64,000 bases of DNA from Micromonospora okii (GCF_020884795.1 NZ_BBZF01000013.1:254485-318484); one strand, 5' to 3'. Shown: positions 49,113-57,902, counted from the stretch's first letter. Made by a program: numbers and translations. The notes: generated by a model from the letters alone, not told the origin.

Positions 49113-50362
49113 ACCACGCGATGGTGGTCGACCTCGGCTACGGCGACGCCGGCAAGGGCACCGTCGTGGACTGGCTGTGCGGGACCCGGCCCGTCCACAC
49201 GGTGGTCCGCTTCAACGGGGGCGCGCAGGCGGCGCACAACGTCGTCCTGCGCGACGGCCGGCACCACACGTTCGCGCAGTTCGGGGCCGGCACCTTCCAC
49301 CCGGGGGTGCGCACCCACCTGGCGCGGCACGTGGTGGTGGACCCGCTGGCGCTGGCCGCCGAGGCCGACCACCTCGCGGCGGTGGGGGTGCCCGACGCGC
49401 TCGACCGGCTCACGGTCGACGGGGAGGCGCTGCTGGCCACCCCCTACCACCGGGCCGCCAACCGGGCCCGGGAGCTGGCCCGGGGCGCCGACCGGCACGG
49501 CTCCTGCGGGCTGGGCGTGGGCGAGGCCGTCGCGTACGGCCTCGCCCACCCCGACGACGCGCCCCGGGTGGCGGACTGCCGCGCCCCGGCGGTGCTGCGC
49601 CGCCGGCTCGCCGCGCTGCGGGACCGGCTCACCGCCGAACTCGGCCCGCTGGACGCCCCGCCGGTCGACGACTGCCTGCCCGCGTTCACCGCGTTCGCCG
49701 GCCGGGTGGCGATCGTCGACCGGGCGCACCTGGCCGGGGTGCTGCGGGCCGGGCCCTGCGTCTTCGAGGGGGCGCAGGGGGTGCTGCTCGACGAGTGGCA
49801 CGGCTTCCACCCGTACACGACGTGGAGCACCACCACGTTCGCCAACGCCGAGGCCCTGCTCGCCGAGGCGGGCCAGGCCGGCGCGGCCGAGCGGCTGGGC
49901 GTGCTGCGCATCGCCACCACGCGGCACGGCCCGGGCCCCCTGGTCACCGAGGACCCGGCGCTGCCGCTGGCCGACCCGCGCAACCCGACCAACCCGTGGC
50001 AGGGGCGGTTCCGGTTCGGCCACTTCGACGCGGTCGCCCACCGGTACGCCCTCGCGGCGGCCGGCGGGGTCGACGGCCTCGCGCTCACCCACCTCGACTG
50101 GGCCGACCGGGGGCTGCGGATCTGCCGTCGCTACGACACGGCCGACCGGCTGGAGCCGGGCCCGCCCGGCGACCTGGACCGGCAGGCCGCGCTGACCGCC
50201 CGCCTGCTCGCGGCCCGCCCGGTCTACGACGACCCGCCGCCGGCCGACTGGCCCTCGGCGGTGGAGGAGGCGCTGGGCGTCCCCGTCGTGCTGACGTCCA
50301 GCTCGCCGACCGCCGAGGGCAAGGCTGAAAGGAAGGGCACCTTGTTAACTCCTTTTGTATAG
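49109..50362 (+). CDS. Divergent adenylosuccinate-synthetase paralogue
   Basis: 417 residues from the GTG at 49109, overlapping the VWA stop. The core matches PurA: GYGDAGKGTVVDWL in place of WGDEGKGK (Asp13 and Lys16 kept), NGGAQAAHNVVLRD with the general-acid His43, EGAQGVLLD, and the substrate Arg loop GRFRFGHFDAVAHRYA. The nucleobase motif TKLD of the true PurA is THLD. A canonical purA lies at 60441-61730, so this one is not needed for AMP synthesis. The last residues (ERKGTLLTPFV) come from a palindromic repeat. Substrate unknown. Confidence 0.85.
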   Translation: MNHAMVVDLGYGDAGKGTVVDWLCGTRPVHTVVRFNGGAQAAHNVVLRDGRHHTFAQFGAGTFHPGVRTHLARHVVVDPLALAAEADHLAAVGVPDALDRLTVDGEALLATPYHRAANRARELARGADRHGSCGLGVGEAVAYGLAHPDDAPRVADCRAPAVLRRRLAALRDRLTAELGPLDAPPVDDCLPAFTAFAGRVAIVDRAHLAGVLRAGPCVFEGAQGVLLDEWHGFHPYTTWSTTTFANAEALLAEAGQAGAAERLGVLRIATTRHGPGPLVTEDPALPLADPRNPTNPWQGRFRFGHFDAVAHRYALAAAGGVDGLALTHLDWADRGLRICRRYDTADRLEPGPPGDLDRQAALTARLLAARPVYDDPPPADWPSAVEEALGVPVVLTSSSPTAEGKAERKGTLLTPFV

Positions 50363-50380
50363 GAAGGGCCCCTTCCCAAC
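50326..50380. repeat. Double-palindrome intergenic element, copy 2
   Basis: AAAGGAAGGGCACCTTGTTA (50328-50347) and AGGAAGGGCCCCTTCC, read in reverse, match the copy at 6057-6110, including GTTAACAAGG. It overlaps the 3' end of the PurA-like gene and supplies its last eleven codons and stop. Confidence 0.75.
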
Positions 50381-50404
50381 ACCTCGGCGGCAGAGCATGA
50401 GGAC

Positions 50405-51022
50405 ATGCAGTCGGTGCTCGACCTGCTCCACGACACGGTCACCTCGCCGTGGGTCTACCTGGTGGTCTTCGTGGTCACCGCGGTCGACGCCGTCTTCCCG
50501 GCCGTACCCGGCGAGACGGTCGTGGTCACCGCCGGGGTCTTCGCGGCGAGCGGGCAGCCGGACCTGACGACGGTGATCGCGGTCGCCTCGCTGGGCGCGC
50601 TGGCCGGCGACCACCTCTCGTACGTCATCGGCCGCAGCGGCGGCGCGCACCGGCTGGCCCGGCTCCCGGCGGCCAGCCGTCGACGCTCCGGCTCTGAGTG
50701 GGCCCGGCGGGCGGTGGACCGGCGCGGCGGGCTGATCCTCACCACCGCCCGGTACGTCCCGGGCGGGCGCACGGCGGTGACCCTCACGATGGGCGCGGTG
50801 CGGTACCCGCTCCGGTCGTTCCTGCTCTTCGACACGCTCGCCACCGTGACCTGGGCCGCCTACTGCGGGCTGCTCGGCTACTTCGGCGGGCTCGCCTTCG
50901 AGCGGAACCCCGTCGCGGGCATCCTGGCCGGTGTCGGGCTGGGGGCGGCGGTGGCCCTGCTGCTGGAGGCGGCCCGCTGGCTGCGACGCCGCGCCCGGCG
51001 ACGCGCCGCCGGCCGGAGCTGA
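50405..51022 (+). CDS. DedA/SNARE-associated-domain membrane protein
   Basis: 205 residues. Five or so hydrophobic segments. VFPAVPGETVVVTAGVFAAS and ARYVPGGRTAVTLTMGAVRY are DedA signatures, with the conserved Glu and Arg. DedA proteins help flip undecaprenyl phosphate or lipids and keep the proton gradient. It is 24 bases from the palindromic repeat and has its own start; no operon partner is visible. Confidence 0.87.
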   Translation: MQSVLDLLHDTVTSPWVYLVVFVVTAVDAVFPAVPGETVVVTAGVFAASGQPDLTTVIAVASLGALAGDHLSYVIGRSGGAHRLARLPAASRRRSGSEWARRAVDRRGGLILTTARYVPGGRTAVTLTMGAVRYPLRSFLLFDTLATVTWAAYCGLLGYFGGLAFERNPVAGILAGVGLGAAVALLLEAARWLRRRARRRAAGRS

Positions 51023-51037
51023 GCGCCACGCGCCACG

Positions 51038-51115
51038 CCGGCCCGAGCGGGGAACAAGGCGACACGGCCCGAGCCGGGACCAGGGCGACGCGGCCCGAGT
51101 CGAGACCAGGGCCCC
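51038..51115. repeat. Three-copy 26-bp tandem repeat
   Basis: The units at 51038, 51064 and 51090 share the pattern CGGCCCGAGCCGGGACCAGG plus GCGAC, with a few changes each. It lies in the 200-base gap between the DedA and HEAT genes, which has no gene that I can support. Confidence 0.65.
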
Positions 51116-51229
51116 ACGCCGGGGCCGGCCGGGCCGGGCGCGTCACGGCGACCGGGGCCGCGCCACGGCGAGCGGGTCTAGGCCCGCCGAGCGCGACGGC
51201 CGGGTCGGGTGGGCTCCCGGTACCGCCGG

Positions 51230-52447
51230 CTAGCCCGCCGCGTACGCGAGCAGCGCCTCCCGGCTGCGCGGCAGGCCGTAGTCGGCTACGAGCATGGCGA
51301 CGTTGCCGAACGGCCGGCCGTCGAGGAGCCAGGGCTGCGGCGAGTGGGCCAGCGCCTCGACGAGACGCCGCTGGCGCGGGGTCAGCGCGGCGGGGGGCGT
51401 CCCCGCCGTCAGCCGGCCGTCGGGGAACGCGAGGCGCAGCGCCTCCGTCGCCACCGCCAGCGCCTCCTCCCCACCGACGGCGGGCAGCCGGTTGAGCAGC
51501 GCGTCGAACGCCCGGTCGGCGTGCCGGGGGCCGAGCAGGCGCAGGGACAGGCCCGCGTAGCCAGCCAGGTCGCCGTCGAGGAAGGGCACCGTCGGCCCGT
51601 CGCCCTGCGGCCGGACCGCCGACGCCGCCCAGCGCAGCAGCTCCTCGGCGGTCGGCTCGTCGGCGTCAACGCCCAGCACCCGGGCCCGACCGACCGCGGC
51701 GGCCCAGCGGACCTGCGGGCGTGGGTCCGTCAGCAGGCCGGCGTCGGGTGCGCAGCCGAGCAGCCCGGCGGCCACCAGGGCGGTCGCGGCCTCGGTGGCC
51801 TCCGGCGCGGCGTCGGCCGCCGCGATCAGCGCGGGCAGGCTGCCGGCCGCGTCCTCCGGGAACCAGGCGAGCGCGTACGCCGCGCCGAGGCGCATCCCCG
51901 GATCGGGGTGGGCGAGCAGGTCGCGGAAGAGGGGCACCCCGGCCCGCACCGCGTCGTACGCGGACAGCTCGACGTACGCCCAGAGCCGCCCCTGATCCTC
52001 CTCGGTCAGCGACTCCACGTACGCGTACTCGACGTCCTCCTCCTCGTCCTCGTCGTCGTCGCCGTCCCATGGGGACGGCTTGGCGGCGAGCAGTTCCCGC
52101 CCGCCCTCGGCGGCCCGGCGGTACTCGGCCACCGGGAAGCCGTCGGGCACCCACCGCTCGTCGTAGCCGACCGCGAGCATCGTCAGCAGGAGCAGCACCG
52201 AGTCCGCGTCCGGGGTGGCCGGGTCGGCGACCAGCTCCAGCAGGAACGGCACGGCGTAGGCCGACGCCTCGTAGCGGGAGCCCTGGTGGAAGATGTTGGC
52301 GAACAGGCCGCGCAGGGCGGCCTGCCGCGCCCGGCGGTCGGGCGAGCGGAGGGCGCGGAGCTGGTCGGGCACGTCGGTGGCCGAGCCGTAGGCGTGGCCG
52401 AGCCGGGGCCAGTCGATGTCGTCGAGTCCGTCGAGCACGCCGCCCAT
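51230..52447 (-). CDS. HEAT-repeat protein
   Basis: 405 residues from the ATG at 52447; the longer frame to 52504 runs toward the TetR stop. Several helical pairs of the HEAT type: RRARQAALRGLFANIFHQGS, GMRLGAAYALAWFPEDAAGS and QVRWAAAVGRARVLGVDADE. A strongly acidic loop (DGDDDEDEEEDVEYAYVE, about 145-162) interrupts them. Soluble scaffold, function unknown. It follows the TetR gene by 53 bases. Confidence 0.8.
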   Translation of the reverse strand: MGGVLDGLDDIDWPRLGHAYGSATDVPDQLRALRSPDRRARQAALRGLFANIFHQGSRYEASAYAVPFLLELVADPATPDADSVLLLLTMLAVGYDERWVPDGFPVAEYRRAAEGGRELLAAKPSPWDGDDDEDEEEDVEYAYVESLTEEDQGRLWAYVELSAYDAVRAGVPLFRDLLAHPDPGMRLGAAYALAWFPEDAAGSLPALIAAADAAPEATEAATALVAAGLLGCAPDAGLLTDPRPQVRWAAAVGRARVLGVDADEPTAEELLRWAASAVRPQGDGPTVPFLDGDLAGYAGLSLRLLGPRHADRAFDALLNRLPAVGGEEALAVATEALRLAFPDGRLTAGTPPAALTPRQRRLVEALAHSPQPWLLDGRPFGNVAMLVADYGLPRSREALLAYAAG

Positions 52448-52500
52448 CCTCGCCCGCCCCACCGACAGAACCGGCCAGCGGCGGGCCGGGGCCAGCGGCG

Positions 52501-53139
52501 TCACTCCTGCGGCGGGTGCCAGGTGACGCCGCGCAGGAGCTGGCCGGCGCCGAGCCAGGCCACGTTCATCATCCGGGTGGCGGTCTTCCCCGGGTCGGCC
52601 TCGGGGTGGTCGGCGAGCCAGTCGGCCAGCGACTCGCTCGCGCCGACCAGGGCGTACGCGACGACCTCCAGCTCCGTCTCGCTCACCTCGACGCCCTCGG
52701 CGCGCAGCGCGTGGTCGAGCATCCCTGCGACCACCTCGACCAGCCGGGACCGCATGGCGGCCAGCTCGCCGGCGAACGGCTGCGAGCCCCGGGCCTGCCG
52801 GTAGAGCACCGCCCAGCCGTCCCGGTGCGCGCCGACGAAGCCGAAGAACGCCCGCAGCCCACGCCAGAGCCGCTCGTCGGCGTCGAGTTCCGGGGCGGCT
52901 GCCCCGGCGATGGCCTCCATCATCCGCGTGCCCTCGCGGTGCAAACAGGCGACGAAGAGCTCCTCCTTGGTGCCCAGGTACGCGTACACCATGGGTTTGG
53001 AGATGCCCGCGACCTCGGCGATCTCGTCCATGCTGGCCGCGTGGAAGCCGTGGCGGGAGAAGACCCGGACGGCCGCGTCGAGCATCTGCTGCTCGCGCAC
53101 GGCCCGGGGAAGGCGCTTGAAGGTGGGGGTGCCGGACAC
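52501..53139 (-). CDS. TetR-family regulator of the adjacent fatty-acid genes
   Basis: 212 residues from the GTG at 53139. The helix-turn-helix lies at about 15-62: REQQMLDAAVRVFSRHGFHA, DEIAEVAGISKPMVYAYLGT. The C-terminal domain has the usual hydrophobic ligand pocket. It is divergent from SCP2-acyl-CoA dehydrogenase-acyl-CoA ligase, so it probably represses these in response to an acyl-CoA. A matching palindrome lies between. Confidence 0.88.
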   Translation of the reverse strand: MSGTPTFKRLPRAVREQQMLDAAVRVFSRHGFHAASMDEIAEVAGISKPMVYAYLGTKEELFVACLHREGTRMMEAIAGAAAPELDADERLWRGLRAFFGFVGAHRDGWAVLYRQARGSQPFAGELAAMRSRLVEVVAGMLDHALRAEGVEVSETELEVVAYALVGASESLADWLADHPEADPGKTATRMMNVAWLGAGQLLRGVTWHPPQE

Positions 53140-53166
53140 CTTGCGAGCATACCTACTCGTGCGTAA

Positions 53167-53184
53167 GGTTACGCCAGAGTAACC
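53167..53184. promoter_or_regulatory. Palindromic operator between tetR and the SCP2 gene
   Basis: GGTTAC, six bases and GTAACC, perfectly symmetric, 30 bases before the SCP2 ATG. It is the obvious site for the divergent TetR protein and would overlap the promoter. Confidence 0.6.
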
Positions 53185-53213
53185 ACCGTGACGGCCCGAA
53201 AGGTGCATCCCCT

Positions 53214-53666
53214 ATGACTGACTTCGACCCGGCCACCTTCGCCAACTACGGCCCGAAGGAGTTCGCCCAGCTGGTCAAGTCCACCCCGGACTCGAAGATC
53301 GCCGAGGTGATGTCCAGCGACCTGCGGGGCAAGATCCTGCACGAGGTCTTCAGCCGGATGCCGTCGCTGTTCCGCGCCGACCGGGCCGGCTCCACCAACG
53401 CGGTGATCCACTGGAACATCACCGGGCGCCCCGACGGTGGCACCGACACCTACGAGATCGTCATCGCCGACGGCTCCTGCTCCGTCAACGAGACCCCGCA
53501 GCACGACCCGAAGCTGAGCCTCACCATGGGCCCGGTCGAGTTCCTGAAGATCGTCTCCGGCGGCGCCAACCCGGTCATGATGTTCATGACCGGCAAGCTG
53601 AAGGCCAAGGGCGACCTGGGCCTGGCCGCCAACATCGCCAACCTGTTCGACATCCCCAAGGCCTGA
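53214..53666 (+). CDS. SCP2 sterol/lipid-binding protein
   Basis: 150 residues. DLRGKILHEVFSRMPSLFRA, AVIHWNITGRPDGGTDTYEI and PVMMFMTGKLKAKGDLGLAA are the SCP2 fold, whose pocket binds fatty acyl chains or sterols. Its stop is two bases before the acyl-CoA dehydrogenase ATG. It may deliver acyl-CoA to that enzyme. Confidence 0.92.
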   Translation: MTDFDPATFANYGPKEFAQLVKSTPDSKIAEVMSSDLRGKILHEVFSRMPSLFRADRAGSTNAVIHWNITGRPDGGTDTYEIVIADGSCSVNETPQHDPKLSLTMGPVEFLKIVSGGANPVMMFMTGKLKAKGDLGLAANIANLFDIPKA

Positions 53667-53668
53667 CG

Positions 53669-54883
53669 ATGGTCGAGTTCTCGCTCGACCTGAACGAGGA
53701 GCAGCGGGACCTGCGGGACTGGGTGCACGGCTTCGCCGCCGAGGTCGTGCGCCCCGCCGCCGCCGAGTGGGACGCCCGGGAGGAGACCCCCTGGCCCGTC
53801 ATCCGGGAGGCGGCGAAGGTCGGCCTGTACGGCTTCGAGTTCCTCGCCACCTGCTGGGCCGACCCGACCGGCCTCTCCCTCCCGATCGCCAGCGAGGAAC
53901 TCTTCTGGGGCGACGCGGGAATCGGCCTGAGCATCTTCGGCACCTCGCTCGCCGTGGCCGCCATCTACGGCGCGGGCACCCCCGACCAGCTCGTCGAGTG
54001 GGTGCCGCAGTGCTTCGGCACCGCCGACGAGCCCGCCGTCGCGGCGTTCTGCACCACCGAGCCGGAGGCCGGCTCCGACGTCGGCGCGATGCGCACCCGG
54101 GCCGTCTACGACGAGGCCACCGACGAGTGGGTGCTGCGCGGGCAGAAGGCGTACGCCACCAACGGCGGGATCGCCGCCGTGCACGTGGTCACCGCCTCGG
54201 TCGACCCGACACTCGGCTCGCGCGGCCAGGCCGCGTTCGTCGTACCGCCGGGCACCCCCGGGTTGAGCGCGACCCGCAAGCTGCGCAAGCTGGGGCTGCG
54301 CGCCTCGCACACGGCGGACGTCTTCCTCGACGACGTCCGGGTGCCGGGCCGCTGCCTGCTCGGCGGCAAGGAGGCCCTGGACGAGCGGCTCGACCGAGCC
54401 CGTTCCGGCCGGCGCGCCTCGGGCCAGGCCGCGATGCGCACGTTCGAGCTGTCCCGGCCCACCGTCGGCGCGCAGGCGCTCGGCGTGGCCCGGGCCGCCT
54501 ACGAGTACGCGCTGGAGTACGCCAAGGAGCGGGTCCAGTTCGGCCGGCCGATCATCGAGAACCAGGCGGTCGCGTTCGCGCTGGCCGACATGAAGATGGA
54601 GATCGACGCGGCCCGGCTGCTGGTCTGGCGGGCGTCCTGGATGGGGCGGAACAACCGCCCGTTCACCGCCGGCGAGGGCTCGATGTCGAAGCTCAAGGCC
54701 GGCGAGGTGGCCGTGTCGGTCACCGACAGGGCCGTGCAGCTCCTCGGCGGGGCCGGCTTCCTGCGCGACCACCCGGTCGAGCGCTGGTACCGGGACGCCA
54801 AGATCTACACCATCTTCGAGGGCACCTCGGAGATCCAGCGGCTGGTGATCTCCCGGGCCATCTCCGGCGTGTACGTCCGCTGA
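53669..54883 (+). CDS. Acyl-CoA dehydrogenase
   Basis: 404 residues. N-terminal helices, then FCTTEPEAGSDVGAMRTRAV of the flavin site, QLLGGAGFLRDHPVERWYRD, and IYTIFEGTSEIQRLVISRAI, in which Glu of FEGTSEIQ is the usual catalytic base position of this subgroup. FAD-dependent alpha-beta oxidation of acyl-CoA. Middle gene of the SCP2-dehydrogenase-ligase operon. Confidence 0.93.
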   Translation: MVEFSLDLNEEQRDLRDWVHGFAAEVVRPAAAEWDAREETPWPVIREAAKVGLYGFEFLATCWADPTGLSLPIASEELFWGDAGIGLSIFGTSLAVAAIYGAGTPDQLVEWVPQCFGTADEPAVAAFCTTEPEAGSDVGAMRTRAVYDEATDEWVLRGQKAYATNGGIAAVHVVTASVDPTLGSRGQAAFVVPPGTPGLSATRKLRKLGLRASHTADVFLDDVRVPGRCLLGGKEALDERLDRARSGRRASGQAAMRTFELSRPTVGAQALGVARAAYEYALEYAKERVQFGRPIIENQAVAFALADMKMEIDAARLLVWRASWMGRNNRPFTAGEGSMSKLKAGEVAVSVTDRAVQLLGGAGFLRDHPVERWYRDAKIYTIFEGTSEIQRLVISRAISGVYVR

Positions 54884-54991
54884 CCCGACCCGCCCGGAAG
54901 CACCACCCGACGGCACCGCACCACGGCGCACACGCCCGGCGAGGGGCCCCGGATGGGGCCCCTTCACCCCACGCCGAAGGAGGCCCTGCGG

Positions 54992-56554
54992 ATGGACCTG
55001 CCGTTCACCGTCGCCACGCTGGCCCGGCGCGGTCTGCTCACCCCCGGCCCGCCCCTCCGGGTCGCCGCTCAGCTCAACGCGCTGCGGAAATGGGGCTGGG
55101 GGCTCTCCGGCGAGCTGCGCCAGGCCGCGAACCGGGACCCGGGCCGCGTCGCCGTCGTTGACGAGCGGGGCGGCACGCTGACGTACCGGGACCTGCTCGT
55201 CCGGGCCGAGCTGCTGGCGAAGTCGCTGCGCGGCGCGCTCGGCGTCCGGGCCGGGGACAGGATCGGGCTGCTGTGCCGCAACCACCACGGCCTCGTCGAG
55301 GCCATGGTCGCCACCACCCTGCTCGGCGCCGACGCCGTGCTGGTCAACACCGGGCTCTCCGCCGCGCAGCTCGCCACCGTCGCCGAGCAGCAGGCGCTCA
55401 GGGCGCTGGTGCACGACGACGAGTTCGCCGAGCGGGTCGCCGGCCTCCCGGCCGAACTGCCCCGGGTCGGCGAGGGCCGGCTGAAGGAGCTGGTCTCGGG
55501 CGCGCCCCCCGGCGACCTCCGGCCCCCGGCGCGTGACGGCCGGACCATCGTGCTCACCTCCGGCACCACCGGCACGCCCAAGGGCGCCCGCCGCCCCACC
55601 CCGCATGGCTTCGGGCCACTGGTCTCCATCATCAGCCGGATCCCGCTGCGCGTCCGGGACACCGTGATGATCACCGCGCCGATCTTCCACACCTGGGGGT
55701 ACGCCGCCCTCCAGGTCTGCTTCGCCCTGCGGGCCACCATCGTGCTGCACCGCCGCTTCGACCCGGCCGCCACCCTGGAGGCGCTGGTGGCCCAGCGCTG
55801 CGACGCCATGTTCGCCGTGCCGGTGATGGTGCAGCGGCTCATGGAGGTACCGCCGCCGCAGCACAGGCCGCCGCTCAAGGTGGTCGCGGTCAGCGGGTCC
55901 GCGCTGCCCGGCGGGCTGCCCACCCGCTTCATGGACGCCTACGGCGACGTCCTCTACAACCTGTACGGCTCGACCGAGGTCTCCTGGGCGTCCATCGCCG
56001 GCCCGGGGGACCTGCGCGCGGCGCCCACCACCGCCGGCCGCCCGCCCCACGGCACCCGACTGCGCATCCTCGACGAGGAGGGCAGGCCGGTGCCGACGGG
56101 TCAGGTCGGGCGGATCTTCGTCGGCAACGAGATGCTCTTCGAGGGCTACACCTCCGGCGCGGAGCGGGAGAGCCGGGACGGGCTGCTGGACACCGGCGAC
56201 CTCGGTCGGGTCGACGCCGACGGGCTGCTCTTCGTCGACGGGCGGGCCGACGACATGATCGTCTCCGGTGGGGAGAACGTCTTCCCGTCCGAGGTGGAGG
56301 ACCTGATCGGCCGGCTGCCCCAGGTCCGGGAGGTGGCCGTCATCGGCGTGCCCGACCAGGCGTACGGCCAGCGGCTCGCCGCCTTCCTCGCGCTGCACCC
56401 CGGCGAGACGCTGGACCCGGAGGCGGTCCGCGAACACGTGCGGCACCACCTGGCCCGGTTCTCCGTACCCCGGGACGTGGTCTTCGTGGCGCGCCTGCCG
56501 CGCAACGCCACCGGCAAGGTGCTCACCCGCGAGCTGCGCCGCCACCACGGCTGA
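54992..56554 (+). CDS. Acyl-CoA synthetase (AMP-forming, FadD-like)
   Basis: 520 residues from the ATG at 54992, after AAGGAGG; an upstream ATG at 54953 adds 13 unconserved residues. ANL motifs: P-loop LTSGTTGTPKGARRPTP, NLYGSTEVSWASIAGP, LLDTGDLGRVD, and the C-terminal catalytic Lys in LPRNATGKVLTRELRR. It activates a fatty acid to its CoA ester for the dehydrogenase upstream. Confidence 0.93.
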   Translation: MDLPFTVATLARRGLLTPGPPLRVAAQLNALRKWGWGLSGELRQAANRDPGRVAVVDERGGTLTYRDLLVRAELLAKSLRGALGVRAGDRIGLLCRNHHGLVEAMVATTLLGADAVLVNTGLSAAQLATVAEQQALRALVHDDEFAERVAGLPAELPRVGEGRLKELVSGAPPGDLRPPARDGRTIVLTSGTTGTPKGARRPTPHGFGPLVSIISRIPLRVRDTVMITAPIFHTWGYAALQVCFALRATIVLHRRFDPAATLEALVAQRCDAMFAVPVMVQRLMEVPPPQHRPPLKVVAVSGSALPGGLPTRFMDAYGDVLYNLYGSTEVSWASIAGPGDLRAAPTTAGRPPHGTRLRILDEEGRPVPTGQVGRIFVGNEMLFEGYTSGAERESRDGLLDTGDLGRVDADGLLFVDGRADDMIVSGGENVFPSEVEDLIGRLPQVREVAVIGVPDQAYGQRLAAFLALHPGETLDPEAVREHVRHHLARFSVPRDVVFVARLPRNATGKVLTRELRRHHG

Positions 56555-56576
56555 CGGCGCCTCCACACCGGGAAGC

Positions 56577-56607
56577 CCCGGAGCCGACGACCGGGGTCGG
56601 CCCCGGG
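56577..56607 (+). terminator. Terminator of the acyl-CoA operon
   Basis: CCCGG-A-GCCGAC and GTCGGC-C-CCGGG form an 11-bp stem with one mismatch around a loop of eight, 22 bases after the stop. Confidence 0.5.
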
Positions 56608-56652
56608 AATTCCCCGGTGCCCGGCGGGCCGGGCCACCGGCAGGCTCGACGC

Positions 56653-57834
56653 ATGACACCCACGAATCGCCGTACCGCCCTCGTCAGCGCCGCGCTCGGT
56701 GCCCTGCTCGCCGTCGCGACGCCCGGCGCGGTCCTCGCCGCACCGCCCACCGACGCGGCCCGCTCCGGGGCCCACTGCCGTCCCGGCACCCTCGACCCCG
56801 CCCCGATACGGGCGGCGATCGCCGGCCTGCCCAACGCGGACGCGACCAGCGCCCAGGTGCGGATCACCACCCCGGCGGGCTGCTGGACGGGGACCAGCGG
56901 CGTGCGGAAACTGCACGCCCAGTCCCCCGTGCCGCGACACGCGCGGTTCCGGGTGGGCAGCGTCACCAAGGTCTTCACCGCGGCGCTGGTGCTGAAACTC
57001 GCCGCCGAGGGCCGGGTCGACCTCGACGACCCGGTGCAGGGACACCTGCCCGGCCTCTTCCCCGCCGACTACCCCACCGTGACCGTCCGCCAGTTGCTCG
57101 ACCACACCAACGCGATCGCCGGCCCGACGCTGCCGGGCGACATCGAGTGGCAGCTCGCCCACCGGTACGACCGCTGGACCCCGGAGCAGATCGTCCGGCT
57201 CGGGCTGGAGAACCCGCGCCTTTTCTCCCCGGGCGAGAAGCAGCACTACACCAACATGGGGTACATCGTCGCCGGCCTGCTGATCGAGAAGGTCACCGGG
57301 CGCTCGTACGCCGAGGAACTGGACCGGCGGATCGCCCGCCCGCTCGGCCTGCGCGACACGTACGCGCCCGGCGCCGACCCTCGCATCCGAGGCCCGCACG
57401 CCCGGGGGTACCAGGCCGTCGTGCGGGACGGGGCGACCGAGCTGGTCGACGTGACCGACTGGAGCCAGACCTTCACCCCCGCCGCCGGAAACGTCATCTC
57501 CAGCCTGGCCGACCTGGACGCCTTCACGACGGCGCTCTTCGCCGGCCGGGTCGTGCCGGAGCCGCAGCTCGCCGAGATGTTCACCCTCCCTGCGGTGGAC
57601 GACGTCGAGGGCGGGCCGGCCCGGTACAGCGCCGGGTTGACCGCCATGCCGCTGCCCACCGGCGAGACCCTCTGGGTCAAGACGGGCTCCCGGTTCGGCT
57701 ACCTGGCCGCCGTCGCGTCCACCAGGGACGGCCGGTTCCGGGTGGAATACTCCATCACCAGCACGGACGCCAAGAGCGAGGAGCTGAGCGCCACCGCCCA
57801 GGCCGTCATCGCCGCCGCGCTCGGCATGGTCTGA
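56653..57834 (+). CDS. Secreted serine hydrolase (D-Ala-D-Ala carboxypeptidase / class C-like)
   Basis: The ATG at 56653 is chosen because a signal peptide follows directly (SAALGALLAVATPGAVLAAP); the frame starting at 56617 adds 12 polar residues. 393 residues. All three S12 motifs are clear: SVTK (Ser-X-X-Lys), HYTNMGY (Tyr-X-Asn) and VKTGSRFGY (Lys-Thr-Gly). It should act as a periplasmic D-alanyl-D-alanine carboxypeptidase or esterase. It contrasts with the cytoplasmic relative at 4981, which lacks YxN and KTG. Confidence 0.9.
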   Translation: MTPTNRRTALVSAALGALLAVATPGAVLAAPPTDAARSGAHCRPGTLDPAPIRAAIAGLPNADATSAQVRITTPAGCWTGTSGVRKLHAQSPVPRHARFRVGSVTKVFTAALVLKLAAEGRVDLDDPVQGHLPGLFPADYPTVTVRQLLDHTNAIAGPTLPGDIEWQLAHRYDRWTPEQIVRLGLENPRLFSPGEKQHYTNMGYIVAGLLIEKVTGRSYAEELDRRIARPLGLRDTYAPGADPRIRGPHARGYQAVVRDGATELVDVTDWSQTFTPAAGNVISSLADLDAFTTALFAGRVVPEPQLAEMFTLPAVDDVEGGPARYSAGLTAMPLPTGETLWVKTGSRFGYLAAVASTRDGRFRVEYSITSTDAKSEELSATAQAVIAAALGMV

Positions 57835-57839
57835 TCGGG

Positions 57840-57883
57840 CCCGAGGGGCCGTCGCACGACCTCGCCCGACGCCCCTCCTCGGG
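57840..57883. terminator. Bidirectional terminator between the serine hydrolase and purD
   Basis: CCCGAGGGGC and GCCCCTCCTCGGG pair with a three-base bulge, between two convergent genes. Confidence 0.5.
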
Positions 57884-57902
57884 GATGGCCAGCAGCCGCG
57901 GA

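Noticed and set aside
49109..50362. The second PurA as a duplicated assembly of purA
   Set aside because: Sequence differs throughout from the copy at 60441, including active-site motifs, and the neighbours are different.
53450..56659. A 1069-codon minus-strand open frame opposite the SCP2/dehydrogenase/ligase operon
   Set aside because: Composition is Gly/Arg/Val/Asp shadow coding. All three plus-strand genes have full catalytic motifs.
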